From NCBI GenBank assembly GCA_945892775.1, contig CAMDDP010000007.1, forward strand, positions 1-64,000: 64,000 nt of DNA, written 5' to 3'. A program made the position numbers and the translations under genes. Within the stretch, counting starts at the first letter, position 1. The number at the start of each line of letters is the position of its first letter. Below are positions 53,405 through 61,724 of this stretch, in pieces. The notes under the pieces were generated by a model. The model had not been told where the DNA came from and ran no database searches. It saw only the letters and a list, made by a program, of their open reading frames with translations. The stretch is from Chitinophaga pinensis. GTDB lineage: Bacteria; Bacteroidota; Bacteroidia; Chitinophagales; UBA10324.

Positions 53405-54131
53405 TTTTTTTTCGGGCTATAATTATTAATCTATCAGAATTTTTATTGAAAGGATTTAGTTGGTAATCGCCATATATTTTTTCAGTTGCTAAGCCGAAAG
53501 GAGAATAATATTTTTCAAAATCTTTTAATTCAAGTAACTGAACACACTCTTCAAAATTAAATTCTTTTGCACCATCTTTTATATGAATTGATTTTATAAC
53601 AAAGTTGTTTTCAATTTTTCTTTTAATAATAAAATCAACACCATCAATTTTAAGGATGTCCGAATGTTTTAAGTTTTCATGTAATAATTTATTATTTAAA
53701 AAATCAATCACTAAAATTCCTTTTGGTTTTAATGATTTTGTAATGGATAACATGGCTTTTCTATTTTCCTCCTCACTATCAAAATATCCGAAACTTGTAA
53801 ATAGATTCATTACCACATCAAAATGGTTATTGAAGATTTGGGTGCGCATGTCGGTTTCAAAAAAATGAAGATTGGACAAATCATTGAGTAATGCTTCGCA
53901 AATATTTCTTTGTGATAAATCTATGCCAGTAACATCATAGCCTAGTTGAGCCATAACAACTGCATGGCGACCATTTCCACAAGGAATGTCTAAAATTTTA
54001 GCTCCTTTTTCTAAATTGATTTCTATTATAAGTTTCTTTATAAATGTAGCGGCTTCCTGATCATCACGGTGACGATAGAGTAATTTGTAGTAAGGAGAGT
54101 CAAACCAGTTTTCAAACCACTTTTGTTCCAT
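53397..54131 (-). CDS. Class I SAM-dependent methyltransferase
   Basis: 244 residues. Motif I KILDIPCGNGRHAVVMA binds SAM, GYDVTGIDLSQRNI follows, and MNLFTSFGYFDSEEEN with ILVIDFLNN mark motifs II-III of the methyltransferase-11/25 type. The acceptor is not predictable. The protein is cytoplasmic. It is the first gene of a tightly packed minus-strand run (methyltransferase, PAP2, ZIP, enoyl-CoA hydratase). A TAGCTTTG box at 54155-54148 (minus) lies 16 bases before the ATG and is the probable promoter. Confidence 0.9.
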   Translation of the reverse strand: MEQKWFENWFDSPYYKLLYRHRDDQEAATFIKKLIIEINLEKGAKILDIPCGNGRHAVVMAQLGYDVTGIDLSQRNICEALLNDLSNLHFFETDMRTQIFNNHFDVVMNLFTSFGYFDSEEENRKAMLSITKSLKPKGILVIDFLNNKLLHENLKHSDILKIDGVDFIIKRKIENNFVIKSIHIKDGAKEFNFEECVQLLELKDFEKYYSPFGLATEKIYGDYQLNPFNKNSDRLIIIARKKND

Positions 54132-54238
54132 AAAATATTTAAGAAGACAAAGCTAAAAAACCATTTTATAATACTAACTCGGATATTTATGTTTGTGTAA
54201 TCAAAACATTTTTAAGTTTCTATTGTTTTTAGTGAATC

Positions 54239-56611
54239 ATGAAGTTTTTTCTATTTATTTTTTCTATTCTGCCTCTTAATCTTTTAGCACAAAGTGGAAT
54301 TATAAGAGGAAATGTTTTCAATGCTACCTCCAATCAGCCAATTGAATTTGCTACAGTTGCTATTACTGGAGCTTCAATTGGTATTCAAACAAATGAAAAG
54401 GGCATTTATGAGCTTAAAAATCTGTCGCCAGGCTTATACAATATCGAAGTAAGTTATGTGGGTTTTAAAAAGAAATCAGTTCTTGAAATCCAAGTGACCA
54501 ACTCAAAACCTGCGGTTATTGATGTTGGTTTGGATGAAACTGTAAGTTCTTTAGATGAGGTTGTTGTTCGTGGAAATTCTTTCAATCGATCTGAAGAAAG
54601 CCCCATTTCGTTGCGAACAATTGGGGTTAATGAAATACAAAGGAATCCTGGAGGCAATCGTGATATCAGTAAAGTGATTCAATCGTTTCCGGGAGTTTCT
54701 TATACTGTTAGTTTTCGAAATGATATTGTTATAAGAGGTGGAGCTCCGAATGAAAATAGATTTTATTTGGATGGCGTTGAAGTTCCTAATATTAATCACT
54801 TTGCAACCCAGGGGTCTTCCGGTGGGCCGGTTGGAATGATTAATGTTGATTTTATAAAGGAGGTTGAATTCTATTCTGGTGCCTTTCCGGCAAATCGTGG
54901 AAACACATTGAGCTCAGTTTTTAATTTTACCCAGAAAGATGGGCGCGATGATCACCTGGGGTTTACTGCAACTGTTGGCTCAAGTGACATTGGTTTAACG
55001 TTGGAAGGACCAATTACAAAAAAGTCAACCTTTCTTCTATCAGCGCGCAGATCCTACTTGCAATTTCTATTTAAGACTTTAGGACTTCCATTCCTTCCAA
55101 CCTATAACGATTTTCAGTTCAAGAATAGAATAAAACTGAATACAAAAAATGAAATTACTTTTATTGGATTAGCGGCCATTGATAATTTCGCACTTAATCT
55201 TTCGGCTGATTCTACTCCAGAACAAAAATATATTTTAGGATATCTTCCAAGTAATGAGCAGTGGAGTTACACTGGTGGAATTGTGTACAAACATTTTTCA
55301 AGTAAGAATTATCAAACCATTGTTGCCAGTCGAAATCATTTGAATAATACATCAACAAAATATTTTAATAATGACGAATTGCAAAGTTTGATTTTGAACT
55401 ATGCTTCAGAAGAAATTGAAAATAAATTGCGATTGGAAAATACTTATAATCATAAAGGTTTTAAAATAAATTATGGATTAGGGTATGAATTTGTTCAGTA
55501 TAAAAACAAAACTTTTAATCAGATATCAACCCCATCGGGCGTTCAATTAATAGACTTTAATTCTGATTTATCTTTAAGCAAGTTCTCACTATTCGCTCAG
55601 GCAACAAGGAGCTTTATTGGTGAAAGGTTTATTGTTTCAGTAGGTGGTAGGACTGATTTTAACGATTACTCTAATGAAATGAATAATCCATTGAAACAAA
55701 TTTCTCCAAGGGCATCTTTCACTTATAATGTCAATGAAAAACTTTCAATTAATTTTAATTCAGGAATTTATTACCAATTGCCTGCCTATACAGTTTTAGG
55801 TTATCGCGATTCTTTGAATATTTTAATAAATAAACAAAATGCTATAAAGCACATTTCTTGTAGGCATGTTGTAATTGGAACAGAATACAATACCAAGACC
55901 AACACTAGAATTGCAGTAGAGGGATTTTTCAAGTTGTATGCGCATTATCCTTTTCTTACTAATGATTCCATTTCACTTGCAAATCTTGGGGGTGATTTTG
56001 GAGTTATTGGAAATGAACCCGCAAGTTCAAGTTCAAAAGGAAGAACTTATGGGATTGAGTTTTTGATTCAACAAAAATATTTTAAAGGATTTTATGGTTT
56101 AGGTTCAGTCACTCTTTTCAGAAGTTTTTTTAGTGATAAAAAACAAGATCTTATCCCTTCCACTTGGGATAATCAAGTAGTAGTTGCAATTACTGGAGGA
56201 AAAAAAATTGGGAAGACTTGGGAAATAGGAGTGAAGTGGAGGTATAGTGGTGGCACACCTTATACTCCATATGATATTTCACAAAGCTCATTAGTTTCTG
56301 TTTGGGATATCACAGGTAAGGGACTGCTTGATTATTCTCAACTTAATGCAAGCAGAATAAAATCTTTTCATCAATTGGATTTTAGGGTAGATAAAAAATT
56401 CTTGTTTAAAAAGATAAATTTGAATACCTATTTTGATATTCAAAATGCCTATAACTTTAAATCCGAAGGGCAACCTTATTTAGATGTACAGCGAGATGAA
56501 CTAGGTAATCCTGTTGTTAATCAAAACGATTTGCTTCGATATAATACATCCTTGATAGCAAATATCTCGGGCACTATTCTTCCAAGTATTGGAATAGTTT
56601 TAGAATTTTAA
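54239..56611 (+). CDS. TonB-dependent receptor with carboxypeptidase-regulatory-like domain
   Basis: 790 residues with a signal peptide ending LLAQ. Then come a regulatory-like sandwich (about 20-105: IIRGNVFNATSNQPIEF, GLYNIEVSYVGFKKK), a plug (about 115-235: DISKVIQSFPGV, GGAPNENRFYLDG, EFYSGAFPANRG) and a beta-barrel ending in Phe (GIVLEF). Compared with the receptor at 24967 it shares architecture but is only distantly similar. No SusD partner is present. A TATGTTTG box at 54188-54195 lies 43 bases upstream. Its stop is separated by one base from the stop of the convergent OsmC gene, leaving no room for a terminator between them. Confidence 0.92.
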   Translation: MKFFLFIFSILPLNLLAQSGIIRGNVFNATSNQPIEFATVAITGASIGIQTNEKGIYELKNLSPGLYNIEVSYVGFKKKSVLEIQVTNSKPAVIDVGLDETVSSLDEVVVRGNSFNRSEESPISLRTIGVNEIQRNPGGNRDISKVIQSFPGVSYTVSFRNDIVIRGGAPNENRFYLDGVEVPNINHFATQGSSGGPVGMINVDFIKEVEFYSGAFPANRGNTLSSVFNFTQKDGRDDHLGFTATVGSSDIGLTLEGPITKKSTFLLSARRSYLQFLFKTLGLPFLPTYNDFQFKNRIKLNTKNEITFIGLAAIDNFALNLSADSTPEQKYILGYLPSNEQWSYTGGIVYKHFSSKNYQTIVASRNHLNNTSTKYFNNDELQSLILNYASEEIENKLRLENTYNHKGFKINYGLGYEFVQYKNKTFNQISTPSGVQLIDFNSDLSLSKFSLFAQATRSFIGERFIVSVGGRTDFNDYSNEMNNPLKQISPRASFTYNVNEKLSINFNSGIYYQLPAYTVLGYRDSLNILINKQNAIKHISCRHVVIGTEYNTKTNTRIAVEGFFKLYAHYPFLTNDSISLANLGGDFGVIGNEPASSSSKGRTYGIEFLIQQKYFKGFYGLGSVTLFRSFFSDKKQDLIPSTWDNQVVVAITGGKKIGKTWEIGVKWRYSGGTPYTPYDISQSSLVSVWDITGKGLLDYSQLNASRIKSFHQLDFRVDKKFLFKKINLNTYFDIQNAYNFKSEGQPYLDVQRDELGNPVVNQNDLLRYNTSLIANISGTILPSIGIVLEF

Positions 56612-56612
56612 T

Positions 56613-57014
56613 TCAATAATGGAATTGCAAATCAAGTTTTATATCTGGATGTAAACTCAAAGTTACAGGACAAGTTCGAGCGTTGCTTTCTAAAATATTT
56701 TTCTCCTTTCCTGAATAATTATTTTGAGGAAAATAAAAATCCAGATGAACTTCTGAAATTTTTCTTGGATTGTTGATCATTACTTTTAAAACTGTAACTC
56801 TTGTTCCATCCAATAAAATATTGTGAGTTCGTGCGGCAATTCCCATAACTGTTAAAGCGCAACTCCCACAGGCAGCAGCAACAATGTCAGTTGGTGAAAA
56901 TGCGCCACCTTTTCCATTATTATCTATTGGGGCATCAGTAATAACAATTTCACCCGATAGAAGGTGCTTCATTTCAGTTCGAAGTTCTCCCTTGTAAATA
57001 ATTTCAGCAGTCAT
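56613..57014 (-). CDS. OsmC family peroxiredoxin-like protein
   Basis: 133 residues, typical of the YhfA/OsmC-like branch. It has FSPTDIVAAACGSCALTVMG with C49 and C52, and RTCPVTLSL with C115. The paired cysteines (C52 and C115 in alignment terms) are the peroxidatic and resolving residues of OsmC, which reduces organic hydroperoxides. The protein is cytoplasmic and not linked to neighbours. A perfect TACTTTTG promoter box lies at 57059-57052 on the minus strand. Confidence 0.92.
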   Translation of the reverse strand: MTAEIIYKGELRTEMKHLLSGEIVITDAPIDNNGKGGAFSPTDIVAAACGSCALTVMGIAARTHNILLDGTRVTVLKVMINNPRKISEVHLDFYFPQNNYSGKEKNILESNARTCPVTLSLHPDIKLDLQFHY

Positions 57015-57051
57015 AATAAAACAATTTTAAATCATGGTTTTTAAAGCGAAT

Positions 57052-57059
57052 CAAAAGTA
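57052..57059 (-). promoter_or_regulatory. -7 promoter box of the OsmC-family gene
   Basis: TACTTTTG read on the minus strand matches TAnnTTTG exactly, 37 bases before the ATG at 57014. No clear -33 TTG is found. Confidence 0.35.
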
Positions 57060-57072
57060 TTAATATTGAACG

Positions 57073-57831
57073 GTGAAAAGAGTTGTTACAATTTTTGCAA
57101 TTTTATTTGTTTCTATTAAAGTAGTTGGACAAACTGCGAGTAGCAACATGCTCTATGAAAAATTTTGGTCGGCTGGTTTAAGTATAACTAATAGCGGATT
57201 TAATTTCAATTGTACAAAAGGGCAAATAACCAACGCGCATACCCGAAAATTTTTTGAAATAGAGTTTGCGACTATTCATCACCCAAAAGAATATAAACAA
57301 ACACAAGATTTTGGATTTTCACAGGTAGGGGTTCCCAATCCCAAAGCATTTGTTTATGGGAAACAGAATTCATTTTATAATCTGAATATTTCATATGGAA
57401 TTTATAAAGAATTAGGAAGAAAAGCTGATCGCACCGGAGTAGCTATTGGAATAAAAGCACTCGGAGGGGTTTCACTTGGAATTTTAAAGCCTTACTACCT
57501 TGATCTTTTATATCCAATAGATAATTTTACTGCTAATTTAGTTTCTGAAAAATATTCAGATGAAAATAAAGATAAATTTTTAGACATTAATTCTATTTAC
57601 GGTGGATCAGGATATAATTATGGATTAACCCAGTTGAAATTAATTCCGGGGCTACATACCAAATTGGGGTTCCATTTTGATTATGCTATTTATGATGAAT
57701 ATTTAAAATCAATTGAAGCGGGTGTTTTTTTTAGTGGCTATTTTAAAAATGTTCCAGTTATGATAATAAAAAAGAATCAGCAGTTTTACCCGGGTATTTA
57801 TGTTGGTTTTGAATTTGGAAAAAAGTCATAA
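57073..57831 (+). CDS. Putative outer-membrane beta-barrel protein (252 aa)
   Basis: It starts at GTG and has a signal peptide of about 19 residues (VSIKVVGQ). The mature protein alternates aromatic-rich strands (LNISYGIYKELGRK, GIKALGGVSLGIL, GFHFDYAIYDEYLKSIEAGVFFSGYF) and ends YVGFEFGKKS, consistent with a small barrel. An FATIHHPKEYKQ segment is notable. No family is recognised. It lies 9 bases upstream of lipA and is probably co-transcribed, as small outer-membrane proteins of this kind sometimes are with lipA in Bacteroidota, but I cannot give a function. Confidence 0.7.
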   Translation: MKRVVTIFAILFVSIKVVGQTASSNMLYEKFWSAGLSITNSGFNFNCTKGQITNAHTRKFFEIEFATIHHPKEYKQTQDFGFSQVGVPNPKAFVYGKQNSFYNLNISYGIYKELGRKADRTGVAIGIKALGGVSLGILKPYYLDLLYPIDNFTANLVSEKYSDENKDKFLDINSIYGGSGYNYGLTQLKLIPGLHTKLGFHFDYAIYDEYLKSIEAGVFFSGYFKNVPVMIIKKNQQFYPGIYVGFEFGKKS

Positions 57832-57840
57832 GCATTTGAA

Positions 57841-58713
57841 ATGATTGAAACTTCTGAAATAAAACCTGAAGAAAGAAGAAGGAAACCTGAATGGCTTAGA
57901 GTTAAATTGCCAACAGGTGAAGGATATCGTCATGTTAGAAATTTAGTTGATCAATATAAACTTCATACAATTTGCGAAAGTGGCAATTGTCCGAATATGG
58001 GCGAATGTTGGGGGGCCGGCACTGCAACTTTTATGATTCTTGGAAATGTATGCACTAGAAGTTGCGGATTTTGCGCCGTTCTTACAGGAATGCCTACTGA
58101 ATTAGATTGGGATGAGCCTAGAAGAGTGGCTGAAGCCATTAAGTTAATGAAAGTAAAACATGCGGTACTAACATCTGTTAATAGAGACGAAATGAAGGAC
58201 GGTGGCGCAGCTATTTGGGCGGCTACTGTAAATGCAGTCAGAGAAATCAGCGTTGGAACAACAATGGAAACTTTGATACCCGATTTTAAAGGAAGCGAGG
58301 AAAGTGTACAGAAAATAATTGAAGTAGCTCCTGAAGTCGTTTCCCATAACATGGAAACAATTAAAAGACTGTACAAACAGGTTCGTCCGCAAGCTAAGTA
58401 TGAAAGATCGTTGAAAGTAATAAAGCAGTTGAAGGACGGTGGCATGCGAACAAAATCGGGAATAATGGTTGGACTTGGGGAACAAAAAGAAGAAGTATTT
58501 CAAGTGATGGATGATTTGTTAGAGAACGGTTGTGATGTAATGACAATAGGCCAATATCTTCAGCCAACTAAAAATCATTTGGAAGTGAAGGAATGGATTC
58601 ATCCCGATATTTTTACCTACTATCATAAAGAGGGAATGTCGAAAGGATTTAAGATAGTGGAAAGTGGTCCATTAGTTCGTTCATCTTACCATGCGGAAAA
58701 GCATTTAAAATAA
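57841..58713 (+). CDS. lipA: Lipoyl synthase
   Basis: Radical-SAM enzyme that inserts two sulfurs into octanoyl-protein to make lipoyl groups for pyruvate and 2-oxoglutarate dehydrogenases. The 290 residues contain both Fe-S cluster motifs: the auxiliary cluster C45-C50-C56 ([12 protein letters not shown]) and the radical-SAM cluster C71-C75-C78 (CTRSCGFC). The C-terminal RSSY serine ligand (VRSSYHAE) and GLGE in [13 protein letters not shown] are also present. The partner lipB is not in the window. Confidence 0.98.
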   Translation: MIETSEIKPEERRRKPEWLRVKLPTGEGYRHVRNLVDQYKLHTICESGNCPNMGECWGAGTATFMILGNVCTRSCGFCAVLTGMPTELDWDEPRRVAEAIKLMKVKHAVLTSVNRDEMKDGGAAIWAATVNAVREISVGTTMETLIPDFKGSEESVQKIIEVAPEVVSHNMETIKRLYKQVRPQAKYERSLKVIKQLKDGGMRTKSGIMVGLGEQKEEVFQVMDDLLENGCDVMTIGQYLQPTKNHLEVKEWIHPDIFTYYHKEGMSKGFKIVESGPLVRSSYHAEKHLK

Positions 58714-58825
58714 AACTTGCATTTACAAGATAAAGTCACATTTTTGTCACAAATATTTTAAGTGAAATACAGAATCAATTTCATTTTTATATTTACTACT
58801 TAAGAATTTTAAAAACATCAAATCA

Positions 58826-61585
58826 ATGAATAATAAAATTAAACTCTCCGTAATCATTTTAATGGCTTTTGCCTTTTCAGCAATTGTGATTTTCAATTTG
58901 AAGAAAGTTGAAAGGCTTTTTGCTGAACAAAATGAAATAAAAAATGACGCGGAAGACGAAAGACAGGAAATTGCAGGGGCTACAAATTGGTGGAATAATA
59001 TGCGTGCGAATCAAATTACGCATGCTATAGATATTCTTGATGTTCAAAACGCATTAAGGGATGCAGATGAAAATTTATCAAAAGGAAGTCGTGCTTTGAG
59101 TTTGGTTTGGGAAGAGATGGGCCCCGATAATTCAGGTGGGCGTGCCCGCTCATTGCTTTTTGACAAGGCAAATCCTAACCATATCTTTGGTGGTGGAGTA
59201 AGCGGAGGATTGTGGGAATCTCAAAATCTTGGTCAGTCATGGAATCATGTGAATGGATTTAACGATGCTACAATTTGGAATAATCAAAATATTTCTAGTA
59301 TGACTCAAACAGCAGATGGAAATATTTATGTTGGAACTGGAGAATATTTTGGATGGTTTACTACATCAGTTGTTAGTGGAGGCACGGGCTTTCCTGGTGA
59401 TGGCATTTGGAAATCTGCCAACCATGGTGCAACATGGACACATGTTAAAACAAGTGGTTCAACTAATCCATCAACTTCTAATGCTTGGTCTTTTGTAACC
59501 AACCTTGCTTCAGGTGGAAATTTATTTCCTAATAGAGTTTATGCTTCGATAAAAGGAGGGGGTACCACATCGGGAATTCAATATTCTGATGATGGAATAA
59601 CTTGGGCGAATTGCACGAATGGAACTGCTGTATTAATTGGTTTAGGTAGTGATGTTGAAGTTTCACCCAATGGATCTGTTCATGCTATTGTTGGAAATAA
59701 ATATTATCATTCTTTAAACGGTGTTAGTGATTTTACTAATACAGGAATTACGGGCTTACCATCTTCAGCTTCGGTAAACAGAATGGCTTGCGCTGTTTCG
59801 CCTACTAATTCAAATTATATTTACGTAATTGCAACTTATGGTACCTCAACAGGAGATTTGTTAAAAGGTGTTTATAAATCTACTGATGGGGGAATGATTT
59901 TTACACAAATCGCTCCTCAACAAACTTCTAATGTTAGCGTGAATTGGAGCCCTATAACTCAAGGAACTTATGCTTTAGCTTTAAGTGTTTCTCCTGCTGA
60001 TGAAAATGTTGTTTTTATGGGGGGATTGGATTCTTATAAATATCAACTTCAAACAAATGGCAACTACGCTTGGGATAAAATATCAAGATGGACTTACCCC
60101 CCATGGTATTCACTCTATGTTCATGCCGATATTCATGCATTCATTTTTCATCCTACCAATCCAGAAATAATGTTTGTTGCTTCTGACGGCGGATTTAGTA
60201 TGTCAACAAATTCTTCGGGGCATCAACCAACTTTTGGAACAAGAAATTTAGGGTTTAATGTAACTCAATTTTATTCATGTGATGCAAGAGAATATTCAGG
60301 TGTTTTTGTTGCTGGTGCCCAGGACAATGGAAATTTTAGAGTTGATTTTTCTGGAAACACTACCAAAACAGGAGTAGAAATAAAAGGGGGTGATGGCGGT
60401 GATGTACAGGTAAGTAAAGTAAATCCAAACGCAATTTTTGCCGAGTATGTAAATGGAAGTGTAGAACGGTCCTCCAATGACGGTCAAAGTTTTTTAGGAA
60501 TGTTTGATACTCATATTGATGCGGGACCAAGTGGAACACCAGATGGTGAACCAGATGCAGGTGCTGCTTTTATTTCTCCAATTTTATTGTACGAGAATGT
60601 TGCTTTAGCCAGTGATTTAAACAAATACAGCAAATTCTTTTTAGGTACTTACAATGGTGTTTGGATGACTCAACAGGCAATGAATTTTTCAGTTACACCA
60701 ACGTGGTTTAAGTTAAGTAAAACTACTATAAGTGGTGTGGTTATTTCTTTAGCCATTACCCCCGATGGCAAATCATTATTTGTTGGAACTGAAGAGGGGA
60801 GGTTGTATCGAATTGATGGTTTAGATACGACTTATGCTTACGATAGTTTAAATGTTTTTTCGCCAGACAATATAGGAATTACCACTACCCTAATCAATAG
60901 TTTTGGTTCAAGATATATTACTGGGATAACGGTAGATAAAACTAACTCCAACCATGTAATTGCTGTGTTGGGTAATTATGGAAATACTGATTATGTATAT
61001 GAATCAAATAATGCATTGACTTCCGCTACATTTACAAGCATTACTGGAACTGGATTACCCAAGATGCCTGTTTATTGTTCTGCAATAGATCCTACCGATG
61101 CAAATACAATTATAATTGGTACTGAACTTGGAATTTGGGCAACAGAAAATGGAGGTTCAAGTTGGAGTGAGCAGAATAACACAATGGCAAGAGTTCCAGT
61201 AACAAAATTGCGCCAGTTACCGGTTGGTAATTATTTAAATACAATTTATGCAAGTACATATGGTAATGGTATTTGGAGAACATTTAGTAATTCAGCTGTT
61301 TCTACTCAAGAACCCCAAAATATTTCATCAGAAATAAAATTGTTCCCAAACCCAGCCTCTGATGAAATTACCTTTATATCGCAATTATCTTGGGGGAGTA
61401 CAAATGTATCTGCAAGTTTAATTGATATTAATGGGAGATTGGTCAGAACTATAAATTATGGCAAAATGGGGATGGGCGTTTACAATTTGAAATTCAGCTT
61501 AAATGATATTGCAGTTGGAAATTATTTGTTTCAAGTAATTTCTGGAAATAAACAAACTATTTCAAAAATTATTGTGGCTCATTAA
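58826..61585 (+). CDS. Sortilin/VPS10-like propeller protein with T9SS type A sorting domain
   Basis: 919 residues. It opens with a hydrophobic segment (about 8-25) that is either signal peptide or anchor. From about residue 95 there is a BNR/Asp-box propeller of the VPS10/sortilin type: EEMGPDNSGGRARSLLFD, GGGVSGGLWESQNLGQSW, then Asp-box turns SANHGATWTH, SDDGITWAN, STDGGMIF, SSNDGQSF and ENGGSSWSE. The C-terminal about 80 residues are a type A sorting domain (LFPNPASDEITF, DINGRLVRT, GNYLFQV, SKIIV). The protein should be secreted by the T9SS. Glycan-degrading xyloglucanases share such propellers but no catalytic residues can be assigned. It is a single gene with a strong terminator. Confidence 0.9.
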   Translation: MNNKIKLSVIILMAFAFSAIVIFNLKKVERLFAEQNEIKNDAEDERQEIAGATNWWNNMRANQITHAIDILDVQNALRDADENLSKGSRALSLVWEEMGPDNSGGRARSLLFDKANPNHIFGGGVSGGLWESQNLGQSWNHVNGFNDATIWNNQNISSMTQTADGNIYVGTGEYFGWFTTSVVSGGTGFPGDGIWKSANHGATWTHVKTSGSTNPSTSNAWSFVTNLASGGNLFPNRVYASIKGGGTTSGIQYSDDGITWANCTNGTAVLIGLGSDVEVSPNGSVHAIVGNKYYHSLNGVSDFTNTGITGLPSSASVNRMACAVSPTNSNYIYVIATYGTSTGDLLKGVYKSTDGGMIFTQIAPQQTSNVSVNWSPITQGTYALALSVSPADENVVFMGGLDSYKYQLQTNGNYAWDKISRWTYPPWYSLYVHADIHAFIFHPTNPEIMFVASDGGFSMSTNSSGHQPTFGTRNLGFNVTQFYSCDAREYSGVFVAGAQDNGNFRVDFSGNTTKTGVEIKGGDGGDVQVSKVNPNAIFAEYVNGSVERSSNDGQSFLGMFDTHIDAGPSGTPDGEPDAGAAFISPILLYENVALASDLNKYSKFFLGTYNGVWMTQQAMNFSVTPTWFKLSKTTISGVVISLAITPDGKSLFVGTEEGRLYRIDGLDTTYAYDSLNVFSPDNIGITTTLINSFGSRYITGITVDKTNSNHVIAVLGNYGNTDYVYESNNALTSATFTSITGTGLPKMPVYCSAIDPTDANTIIIGTELGIWATENGGSSWSEQNNTMARVPVTKLRQLPVGNYLNTIYASTYGNGIWRTFSNSAVSTQEPQNISSEIKLFPNPASDEITFISQLSWGSTNVSASLIDINGRLVRTINYGKMGMGVYNLKFSLNDIAVGNYLFQVISGNKQTISKIIVAH

Positions 61586-61593
61586 TTAATCTG

Positions 61594-61645
61594 TTCAATA
61601 AAAAATCCCTTTTTTGCTTTTGCAGAAAAGGGATTTTTTATTGAA
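61594..61645. terminator. Strong terminator after the sortilin-like gene
   Basis: A perfect 20-base-pair stem (61594-61613 with 61626-61645) encloses a 12-base loop, contains CCC/GGG and an A/T run on each flank, and could work on either strand. It starts 9 bases after the stop at 61585. Confidence 0.95.
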
Positions 61646-61724
61646 CATTGTTGAAAAGAACGAGTAATAACTAAACAGATTAATAGTGGTATTAACAATA
61701 ACTTAATCTATTTTTAGTCCTTCA

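Noticed and set aside
57963-58445. 160-residue open frame antisense to lipA
   Set aside because: It lies entirely opposite a strongly conserved gene and its translation has no recognisable pattern; it is a shadow frame.
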